64,000 nucleotides of DNA, taken from assembly GCA_022606425.2 (NCBI GenBank), contig JAHDVF020000016.1, positions 3,316,501 to 3,380,500 of the forward strand, in the 5' to 3' direction. Below the pieces are notes generated by a model. That model searched no databases. It was not told the origin of the DNA and was given only the letters and a program-made list of their open reading frames with translations. Shown piece after piece: positions 55,846-64,000 of the stretch (positions are counted from its first letter, which is position 1; every line of letters starts with the position of its first letter). A program made the translations under genes and the position numbers. This DNA comes from Lepidostoma basale. Lineage: Eukaryota > Arthropoda > Insecta > Trichoptera > Lepidostomatidae.

Positions 55846-56400
55846 TCGTTTGTAGTGTCGCATTTAGATTATTGTGATAGAATATACGCTAGATAGCCAA
55901 ATAATCAATTGAGCAGGATGCAAAACGTATTCAATTCTGCTACCCGATTGATTAACCCGATGATCGCCGTAAGCACACATGTGCGCTCTACGTAGACAAT
56001 CGCCATAAGCGCAGCTGATTTTCTCACAACGACATCTATGAATATTTAAAAATATTAACAAACCAAACAGGATCGATATTTTCGATAGTTTGGGAGAAAA
56101 TACGTGGCGTACCGGCACGCTGTTTTTACAAACATGTGGCGATGGATGGGTTAAGAAGTAACAAATATCACATCACGCCACTCTGGTTCATTCAGGAGCG
56201 AGTATAATACAAAATGATGTTTGATAGTATTGAAAGCTCGAGAGAGCGCCAGCGATTATTTCGGAAAGACAAGGTTCACTCCGATCAGTTGCGATTTCAG
56301 TCAGAGCAAGTTTAAAATATCCTCCCTGTTAGAATAAGTATAAGGATAACGACTTTAGATTTAAGATGCAACTAAAGACTGCACTGTTCAGCCAGTCTTT
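55846..56400 (+). mobile_element. LINE-R RT C-terminal remnant
   Basis: Frames read SHLDYCDRIYAR, NNQLSRMQNVFNSATRLI near the start and FKMQLKTALFSQ near the end. The order (LDYCD...LQ-x-QNxxxRxI...FKxxLKxxLF) is the familiar C-terminal region of a CR1/jockey-like RT. Multiple frameshifts and stops. No tail or target duplication was identified. Confidence 0.65.
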
Positions 56401-56522
56401 TCCTAATGCGCCCTTTGGGTAATTAATTTTAAATCGGCGCACTTAAAATACATCGCCGTATAATAACTATAATAATTAACAGCCCTTGAATATATTACTA
56501 TATATGTCCGTGCTTGTTTACC

Positions 56523-56700
56523 TTCGACGACCTTCGTGGCCGAGTGGTAAGTGCGTTGACTGCCACCCCGAAGGTTCCGGGTTTGATTCCCGGCGAAGGC
56601 AGTGTAATTGTCACACTGTCTATGGTCTGGTGTAGAATTCACGTGACAATAAATTGGCGATATATTAGCTTCCTGTCACATGTCACGGGAATCACTTTGA
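56523..56700 (+). mobile_element. SINE-L copy 4, best tRNA-like head
   Basis: The head has an A-box-like TGGCCGAGTGGTAAGTGCG and a B-box-like GGGTTTGATTCCCGG, with outer pairing CCTTCG/CGAAGG as in a tRNA acceptor stem. The body (GTGTAATTGTCACACTG, GAATTCACGTGACAATAAA, CTGTCACATGTCACGGG) matches the other SINE-L copies. Because the body is shared, I call a SINE and not a tRNA gene; the anticodon arm is not well formed. Confidence 0.85.
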
Positions 56701-56704
56701 TAGC

Positions 56705-57472
56705 TATAATAACCGTTACGTCAATTTGGCTCATGCTATAATGGTGTAAAGAGCGATTCAACAAAAGAAAACAAACAAGCAAACAAAATAATGAATAATA
56801 ATTATAATAATAATACCTGGTATTTAATACTACACTACATCTAACTAGCAGTTTTTGATAATACATCCATTCGTGCATAATTCTTTTTGGAATTGTAATC
56901 GTTTTTTCTCTTCTCACATACCAGTCAGTAGAGCGAGTTGAATTACGAGTGTGAATTTAAACTTGAAAAAATAATATAAATCTAATATTTTGTTTTCACC
57001 GTTTAACGCAAGTGGTTCTCATAATTTAACGCTATACAAATCTTGACGTATACTATCTGAAAAGACGAAGATATTCTGAATCACGTCTGCGTTAAGCAGT
57101 GAATTAATTTAAAATTTGAAATATAGTGTTGTGGCAATACAACGTTTTCTTTAAATAATTCAAACAAAATAATTTACGTGAATCAAATTCATAAAATATT
57201 CGTCTGTTCCTAAATGTGCCATGAACTGTAGATTAGTTTTATCCATCTCATATGATTAACTAAGTTGATGACAGATATTATTCTGCACAGTTAATTTACT
57301 ATATGTTTATTTTCTTATGTCTAAACTTAAATGATTTTAAGACTTTGCAAACATATTCTTGGAAATAGCGGACATATTAATCTAATCACAGAATCTTATC
57401 ACTGTACAATATTATTTTTATCTCCTGTAATATATATATATAACTCATTTCACAGATCCAACAAGTGTAAAG
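56705..57472. other. Non-genic stretch
   Basis: AT-rich, no gene. An (AT)n tract lies at about 57430-57442. Confidence 0.5.
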
Positions 57473-57481
57473 TATTGATTT

Positions 57482-57909
57482 GACTAATAATTAAATAAAA
57501 CGATGTTTTTTAACTACTTCCACTTTTGTCTTTATTTAGACAGCGACCGGTTTCGCCAGGCTCGCTGGCATCGACAGACTGGACACCATTCTGTCGATGC
57601 CAGCGAGCCTGGCAAACCGTCGCTGTCATAAAGACAAAAGTGGAAGTAGTTAAAAAACATCGTTTCATTTTTTTTTTTTAAAAAAGACTAACATCAAAGA
57701 TTTTAATCAATGATATTAGAATTTATTTCACAATCTTCAATATGAGCAGAAAATAGCTCATTATTATGAAAAAGGAATCTGGTCGTGTCCAGGCTCGAAC
57801 CCAAGTCCCCTAGATTAGGAGCCAAGCGTTCTCACCCCTAGACCACCACCCGATTTAATTATTATTTAAAATGAACTTCCATCAAGAGATTTCAGTAAAA
57901 TCATTTAAT
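57482..57909. repeat. FB-C copy 7 with TSD and nested SINE-I
   Basis: A nearly spacer-less palindrome: the left arm (57486-57579) and right arm (about 57591-57666) both carry the FB-C module. A SINE-I interrupts the right arm, and the FB-C tail (TTTAAAATGAACTTCCATC) follows it. TATTGATTT at 57473-57481 and 57910-57918 is a 9 bp target duplication enclosing the whole unit. Confidence 0.88.
57666..57853 (-). mobile_element. SINE-I copy 2 nested in FB-C
   Basis: Minus orientation. The head reads GGGTGGTGGTCTAGGGGTGAG, then a canonical B box GGGTTCGAGCC and CTGGACACGACCAG. The anticodon-loop position reads CTCCTAA, where copy 1 has CTCATGA. It ends at a T-run followed by AAAAAAG at the left. It splits the FB-C arm between CATCGTTT and ATTTAATTATT. 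Confidence 0.88.
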
Positions 57910-57918
57910 TATTGATTT

Positions 57919-58395
57919 AACGTTAAAATATATATTAAAAACCTATCGGACCACCACTGCCTACGTCTCTCTCCACTAAACTGTACGCGGAATATTATAC
58001 GGTAGTATAATAAACTTCCTTTTGGGGAGCTGAAGGTCTGCCCGGAGCTGTCGTAGAAAAACAGCCATGGAAAAGAGAAAACTCCGCCATAAATCAGAAG
58101 CGTAGCGAGATCTCCATCGATACTTAATTGTGTCATTTTTAAATAACGTAATAATTCAATTCGCCATTGTTTCCAAACTACTATATTATTTCTTTCTAGC
58201 GTTTATCACTCTTTTTAGTCATAAAAGTCAATTTATTTAAATTATTTGATTCTTTCACCATTGAAACAACGCCGTTGATTTATTATCAACCAGTTGGTAT
58301 ATGATGTATATATTGCATATATTAGTGTCTGTAAAAATCGTCAATTAAAGAGAAGGTAGAGAAAGTAGATACCTTTATAGAATAATTTGTATATG
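57919..58395. other. Non-genic stretch
   Basis: No gene. The minus-strand 75-codon frame at 57909-58136 has no recognisable domain. Confidence 0.45.
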
Positions 58396-58403
58396 CTTTC
58401 TAA

Positions 58404-59040
58404 ATAATAATTAAATAAAACGATGTTTTTTAACTACTTCCACTTTTGTCTTTATTTAGACAGCGACCGGTTTCGCCAGGCTCGCTGGCATCGACAGACT
58501 GGTAACACTATTGTAAACTTAGTCCTTTATATACATACAGATCAGGGGTGGTAAACATGATTCTATACAAAAATAATCTTCAAATATTTATGTAAAGTTT
58601 TTCTGAATTTAACTATTGGTATTACAGGTATTCTTGGAGGTTCGTGTTTAATACAATGGGTTTTAATTTTTATTATCTCTTACATATTCATATATAATTT
58701 TTGAAAGAATGGTAATTTTGTTTAAATTTTTACTGAATTTAAATATTATATGTTATAGTTCTTGGTCCGTAAGGTTGGCCGCGCCTTATTCGGTTTTCCC
58801 AATCCATATAGCTGCTAGGGTCTAGAATCAATCAATCATGTTTACCACCCCTGATCTGTATGTATATAAAGGACTAAGTTTACAATAGTGTTACCAGTCT
58901 GTCGATGCCAGCGAGCCTGGCGAAACCGGTCGCTGTCTAAATAAAGACAAAAGTGGAAGTAGTTAAAAAACATCGTTTTATTTAATTATTATTTAAAATG
59001 AACTTCCATCAAGAGATTTCAGTAAAATCATTTGATTATA
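58404..59040. repeat. FB-C copy 8, full foldback with TSD
   Basis: The cleanest foldback. Arms 58401-58562 and 58834-58995 are complementary over 162 bp without a difference I can find, around a 271 bp spacer. Each arm carries the module, AAATAAAGACAAAAGTGG and AACATCGTTTTATTTAATT. Only the right side continues into the FB-C tail (AATGAACTTCCATCAAG, ATTTCAGTAAAATC). CTTTCTAA at 58396-58403 and 59041-59048 is the target duplication. A constant right end with a variable left end resembles reverse-transcribed elements more than cut-and-paste transposons. Confidence 0.92.
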
Positions 59041-59182
59041 CTTTCTAAGCCATTATTACAGCTATTTTCTGAAGCATCCCTTTATTATTATATCAATTTT
59101 TTTTTTACTTTGATCACTTACTAAAAATGATATTTTAGAGCATGTTCAATGAACATTATTCTAACTAACTATTTATTAGTAG

Positions 59183-59775
59183 TGTTGGTTATTGACCTCG
59201 CAGGCAAAGTACGAAATGCATGACCCACATAAGTGGACACAATGGACTTCGACTGTTGTACCAGCATATTTCATGTATATGGCACAAACAACCGAAAACA
59301 CCTGACGCTGCACCTACTGCATAGACAAAAGTGATGAATCAGGGCCCGGATTCATTCACACAGGTCACTAGAGGTTGTCCAGGAGAGCATCATATAAAAG
59401 CGGTACATCCGACCACTCGATACGTCATTCCTTCTTGCGACTTCTAACCAACACAAGTCCACGCTATCAAGTCTACGTACAAAGAACCTCCGACTCTCTC
59501 CCGCCGAGCTACGCTACTATCTACACTGCTACGCCACGTAACTTCCGACGAGTCTTCGCTCCAGCTGACCGACGCTACCGCCCAGCGTGTCATCATCCTC
59601 TACTGCTCACCGCCCGGACTCCGCCCCCGCTGTCGTCGACGTCCAGGCGCACGCTCCATTACGAGTAACTAATACTATTAACATATGATTACTTGTGATC
59701 TGCAATAAACGCTGAAACTTCCACTGCTTTTAACTCTCACCACATCCCCCAAAGTGGTGACCCCGACGTCGGCCA
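59183..59775 (+). mobile_element. Probable LTR and primer-binding site fragment
   Basis: Starts TGTTGG. It has a TATAAAA box at 59393-59399, AATAAA at 59704-59709 and, shortly after, TGGTGACCCCGACGTC (59755-59770). That sequence has the look of a retrotransposon primer-binding site next to an LTR, as in insect Ty3/Gypsy-like elements. GC-richer than its surroundings. No gag or pol follows, so only one LTR with the start of the leader remains. The 5' edge is uncertain and no target duplication was confirmed. Confidence 0.55.
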
Positions 59776-59807
59776 ATTCTCCCCCAAAGTAGAACTAATA
59801 ACTACAC

Positions 59808-59854
59808 GCTCTAAAATACAATTCATTGATGTTCAATGAATTGTATTTTAGAGC
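59808..59854. repeat. 22 bp perfect hairpin
   Basis: Arms 59808-59829 and 59833-59854 are exact complements around TGT. The right arm and what follows (TATTTTAGAGCCTGTTCAAT) also match 59131-59150 in direct orientation (one difference), on the other side of the LTR fragment. Confidence 0.8.
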
Positions 59855-59917
59855 CTGTTCAATAATTTTCAATCATAATTCATATGTGCGATTAAAATGC
59901 ATTTTAATCAATATTAA

Positions 59918-60020
59918 TTGTCGGCCACTTGAGGAGTCGGATATGAATGTTAAGAGATCGAGAGTAGTATGTCAGGAAAGAGCAGCGTCACGGTCCGATC
60001 TTTCAGCCTACCCCTTTGGG
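59918..60020 (+). mobile_element. LINE-A-related 3' fragment
   Basis: TCGGCCACTTGAGGAGTCGG, TATGTCAGGAAAGAGCAGCG and GCCTACCCCTTTGGG in plus orientation match the LINE-A end with deletions. No AGTT tail remains. Confidence 0.6.
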
Positions 60021-60024
60021 AAAA

Positions 60025-61600
60025 CTTTAATACGTCTGCCCACTGACCATATCGGTCCATGTTATACGAAGCACTCTGCGGTGTATCCATATCTCAAACG
60101 CCTCCGAAGGTTTCATTACATTCACTTTCAGAATTCAAATTTCAGTCATATATTAGAAGAGACTATTATAATATAAATAAGCAAAAACTCGGATGTCATC
60201 AAGAAAGAGTACGAGAATATATTCAATACAAGAGAGCGAGAGAGAAAAAACAAGAGAAGAATAATTTTGTTATGTTAATTGTGAAATTTTAAGGTATGAA
60301 GAAAAGAACATATTTATAATAAAACTTATTACTGATTACGATTGTACAGTGAATTAAGTTTTAAAGGGTAGAACATATTTATTTTCGTAAACATTTCACG
60401 GGTCGCAACTAGTACGAGTAAATAATATATTTAACTATTTTCTGACGGAGTTTCAGGTTAAGATTATCGTTGCAAAATAAGGTTCTCATTATATTAAAGA
60501 CAGCACGTGAAACTTCGATTCTGCATTTTATTTCAATATCCGGGTCAGGCGTTTTAGTAAATGCTAAAATGTGGGAATAATTAGGTTATTTATATTTTCC
60601 GATAAATGAGTGCTCTACCTGGCGGTACCCACTGTGCCCCGATAACAGAATTACGCCACTGGCGAGAGGTGAGCCCGCCCCGGCTGGTGGCACAAAAGGC
60701 TCAATTTCAAATGATCCGATACTCGGGGTGGGAGCCACCCTCACCCTTTGAGGTTTACCACTTTTGACACGCTAATAAAAGAAAATTTATTAAATAACTT
60801 CCTTTCGTTAGGAAATTAATTTGATTTGGATGTGCCAAGATGGCCAAAAACAACATCATTTTATCTTCGGTTTGAAATTCTAATTTGGGTTCTGATTAAT
60901 TTTTAAGCATTTCAGAATTATAATTTGTTTTAAATCTAATTTTCTAAAATTCAAAATGTCTAATATTGACAGGTGTTTTTCTTGTCCGACAAGGAAATTG
61001 GATATTCGTTTATAAAAACCTTAATTAAAAATAATGAAATTATAATGGTACTTCTTAATTATCCTTTACAAACGAAATATTTGTATTTAATTAAAGACTT
61101 ACGGTTTTAATCTCCTTCCTCTGTTCGCTTGAGGTTTGTTACCCTCGGCGTATTACTAAACAATATTTTTGCCCTTTGAGGCGTGAGAGGGGTTTTGTTG
61201 TTGGTTCTCTAAATTAAAAATACATTTTACAAGAAGATCCTCTCTCACTTTAGTTTGGTATACAAGTTATCATTATTAGAAACAAACAAACGCCACACTA
61301 CTCTCTTCTGACACACTTGTTTAGCTTCAAGTAATACACGCGTGCCAACTCTTTTTTAATTAAAAGATTTTTCTTAAACCAATGACAGTCAATGTTTTGT
61401 CAAAACATTTTATAAAAATAAAAATAAATTAACTCCCCTGTTCGCCACGAAAATCTGAATAAGAAATTTTCCATATTTTTTTCCCTTAAAAGCATGACTC
61501 ACCGTTCTAACATTCTATTCGTCCACTTTCTCCTAGCCCTTTTTTCCCTTCCATTTTATATTTCTTTCTTTGTATGTTGTTCTCTGATTTTATATTTAGT
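60025..61600. other. Non-genic stretch
   Basis: A GC-richer island lies at about 60605-60770. A block at about 61287-61385 resembles 61843-61940 (CACTACTCT, GACA-AC, ACACGCGTGCC / ACACACGTGCC, TTTCTTAAACCAATGACA / TATCTTAAACTGATGACA), an unnamed repeat pair. No gene. Confidence 0.45.
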
Positions 61601-61609
61601 TTACTCTCT

Positions 61610-61740
61610 CACCCTGACGAAGCTCCGGCGGGAGCGAAACCGGTTGGTGTTACCAAATTGAGTGTTGTAGATACAAATTACTAAAAGTGTATTATTATTT
61701 TATTTAATAATGATACACCACAAATTAAGTACTTCATACG
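61610..61740 (+). repeat. FB-D copy 2 with the best hammerhead-like module
   Basis: CACC at 61610-61613; CTGACGA 61614-61620; one unpaired A; stem GCTCC/GGAGC (61622-61626 and 61631-61635) with loop GGCG; GAAACCGGTT 61636-61645; then GGTG 61646-61649, which can pair with CACC. CTGANGA, a stem, GAAA and a following U-pyrimidine before stem I are the hammerhead core elements. The extra base before stem II is a departure from the canonical fold. Downstream TACTAAAAGTGTATTATT resembles FB-D copy 1. Confidence 0.7.
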
Positions 61741-61744
61741 AAAG

Positions 61745-62515
61745 TTTTGATATTTCTTCTTCTAGCAAACAGGCATTTTCATTCATATTAATTGTTTATT
61801 ATGGAGTTAAATGTCGCTGTATCAAGGGAAATGTTGTACCGTTGCACTACTCTATCTTGACAAACCTATAGTACTTTAAGTTATACACACGTGCCGATTC
61901 TCCTATCATTTGAGGATTTATCTTAAACTGATGACAATTAAGTTAAGAAATAATAAATCAATTTTACCTATTTTATTCCAAGTATTTTAGTCCAAAGGCT
62001 CAAACTGCATGTTTAGAACCAGTATTAGTTTTTTACGCCAACCAATCAATAGGATTGAAACTTAAAGCAAAAAGTATTTGGGAAAAATGGTTTAAGATTT
62101 TTGAAGCTATATTTAAACAAGAAAGAACTTTCTGTAGTTGTAATATTATTACTAGCTCGTAAAGCACAATAAAAAATTATTTGTTTGCTATTATATACAA
62201 TAGCAAACATTGGGTCGTATGCTTTGAAGGTTTATTTAGCAGGATAAAAATATATATAATGATGAATTGTGAAGGAGAAGAGTTTTTCTAAGAGCGAGGC
62301 GAGCAGAATGTATCGGTGTTCGTGTTTACCCTTCTGGCTCCTGGGTGAACGTGGTGGCTGAAATTGAATTTGCTTTGTGTCATTTTACTGTTTCTACGAG
62401 GATATTTTTCAGTATAAATCTTGGAGGAAGGTCATCTGAAGGAAAACTTTTCGGAAAACGTTATAAAAATATGTGGAAATTTGTGTTTTTTTTAACCCAA
62501 TATTACTAATATTTA
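61745..62515. other. Non-genic stretch
   Basis: AT-rich. It includes the second copy of the unnamed repeat (61843-61940). No gene. Confidence 0.45.
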
Positions 62516-62518
62516 ATC

Positions 62519-62760
62519 TGCAATTTCATTTATTTCATTTATTTTGATAATAATCAAAAACATTACAGACATACAATTCCAAATCGTTTGCAATTACATT
62601 ATAAACAAAGAAGCATTAAAAAATGAAAATTAAGCTTAAGAATAAGAAAGAATCATAACATTGATATTGCATCCCTGAGGCAACTCACACTATCACGAAA
62701 TATGTCGACCTCCGAGGCGATTCGTTTTAATAAAATATACCAAATCTTAGAGTTGTTTAC
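62519..62760 (-). mobile_element. LINE-J copy 3
   Basis: Minus orientation. The last codons read RIASEVDIFRDSVSCLRDA, parallel to SSEIDVFHISEGTFRRQI in copy 2, followed by a 3' UTR and an A/T-rich ATTTCATTTATTT end. Diverged and 5'-truncated. Confidence 0.7.
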
Positions 62761-63847
62761 TTCAAGATATTCAATTGACATACAAGAGTTTTATATCACC
62801 TTTCAAGAAATTATAACTAAATATATTATATAATATTTAAAATCTCTTAATATATTTTCCCCTTAGTAATGATCAACTTTATGTAAGAAAGTCAAACAAT
62901 CACTATACACCTTTTGTTATGCGTAAATTCATATTATTCGGATAAAATTCGGTAATACCAGCACATTTCAACTGAGTAGGAACAAAGCGTTCAATTCTCA
63001 AGCTTTACATACACTTGGATCATAAAAATATTGTTTGGCCGTTTATAAGTATATATGTAGATATACACATATAATACACCTGCTAATTCATAAAACCATA
63101 ATTGTTATAGTTTAACCTGCTAACAGAACATTATTATAATTTTCCGGGATTTTGTTAACACGAATAAAAATGTTCGTTTTCTATTAGTTGTATTATGTTT
63201 TATTAATATGATATTCGCCTTGCTAAGTCAATATCAAATGTGTATTAAATACGAGTATATGTATTTATATGTATACATGATTTTAAATTGTATTTTATAT
63301 CATAGATCAAGTCAACGAGAATTTTATTTATTATATATTTTTCAAATAGCATAGTCATTTAAACTTACGTAAATATCAAATATTCATTATTTTTTAAAGC
63401 ATTTTTATACGCACTTAAGATCTGTTTTTAATTTTAAGTAAAAAAAAATACAATTTATATATCAATTTTACTTTGATCGCAAAATAAATATCGAATAACA
63501 AAAAAATTATTTGCTAACATCGATACTAGTTTATCTAATCGGAAAACACAAAGAAATGGGTCAGGATAACATGTTTAACCAAGAAAGCCTTCCTTTGATG
63601 AAGTCAGCGCTCCATAAATTGGGTTATGTTTTATACCAACCAAATCAAGGCGCCGTAATGTTGTGTACTACTTAAGGAGGAGGATCTGTAATCTAACCAC
63701 AACAGTTCGCATGTATGTTATGTTACATACGGTGTTTCAAAATTCTTCACAGATAACTTCACCTTTATATAAGCCTAAGGTTTTCCTATTTTATTAAATT
63801 AATCAAATTTAGGATACTTTACCTATTTAACATAATAATGAAAATAC
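62761..63847. other. Non-genic stretch with FB-B relic
   Basis: AT-rich. An FB-B left-arm relic (ACACGAATAAAAATG, TTTTCTATTAGTTG, CGCCTTGCTAAGTCA) lies at about 63160-63240. No gene. Confidence 0.4.
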
Positions 63848-64000
63848 TTCTTCTTCTTCTCCTTATAGACCTTTGGTCTATTCCTGAAATCAGGCTGGCC
63901 TCTCTTGGGAGGTTGACTCCCAACTATATCTCCATCTCTTCGGCGGTCTTCCGGGGGGACGGCAGCCGGCAGGAATCTGATGCACCACATCGTGTGGGAT
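63848..64000 (-). mobile_element. LINE-P copy 2, runs off the window
   Basis: On the minus strand the frame reads AGCRPPGRPPKRWRYSWEST and SQE, the terminal block of LINE-P-type RTs, followed by stops and a (GAA)n tail (CTTCTTCTTCTCC on the plus strand). The upstream part lies beyond the right edge of the window. Confidence 0.78.

Noticed and set aside
56523..56596. A functional tRNA gene
   Set aside because: A and B boxes and acceptor-like pairing are present, but the anticodon arm is poor and the downstream body is repeated in other SINE-L copies.
59375..59668. A 97-codon Arg/Pro/Ser-rich protein
   Set aside because: It lies entirely within the probable LTR, starts next to the TATA box and has no recognisable domain.

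Overview
The window looks like a repeat-dominated stretch of an insect nuclear genome, most likely a butterfly or moth. It is AT-rich. It carries a CTGCTGGACATAGGCC-type repeat that I associate with Lepidoptera, and many decayed non-LTR retrotransposon pieces of RTE-like architecture. I find no convincing host gene, rRNA, functional tRNA or CRISPR array. Almost every longer open frame is a reverse-transcriptase remnant or a shadow of one. The window is probably intergenic or inside a very large intron. Family names below (LINE-A, FB-C and so on) are my own labels.

Layout. LINE-A, with a (AGTT)n tail, is the commonest family, with more than 15 fragments. The longest, at 10126-11218, still has the YADD motif. 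Other LINE remnants are LINE-J (jockey/CR1-like C-terminus), LINE-K ((GAA)n tail), LINE-N, LINE-P, LINE-Q and LINE-R. Two tRNA-derived SINE families (SINE-I, SINE-L) are present. A further non-autonomous family (F) ends in the same roughly 50 bp as LINE-A. Most of the rest belongs to foldback families (FB-B, C, D, E) whose arms carry one small folded module resembling a hammerhead ribozyme core. There is also a 1.6 kb broken Kolobok-like DNA transposon with TTAA target duplications (44749-46346), a 437 bp TA-flanked MITE (15507-15943), a likely LTR fragment (59183-59775) and a 267 bp tandem duplication (40526-41060).

How the parts work together. The window reads as a record of retrotransposition. 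Short direct repeats of 8-13 bp mark individual insertions and order them: LINE-J inside LINE-K, an unknown polyA element inside SINE-L, SINE-I inside FB-C, LINE-N inside FB-C. Two insertions show 5' inversion of the twin-priming kind. F and LINE-A share their 3' end, which suggests the LINE-A machinery mobilises F. The most interesting signal is the hammerhead-like module: its stems vary in sequence but stay paired across families, while the core, GAAAC and a following ACNNGT palindrome are kept.
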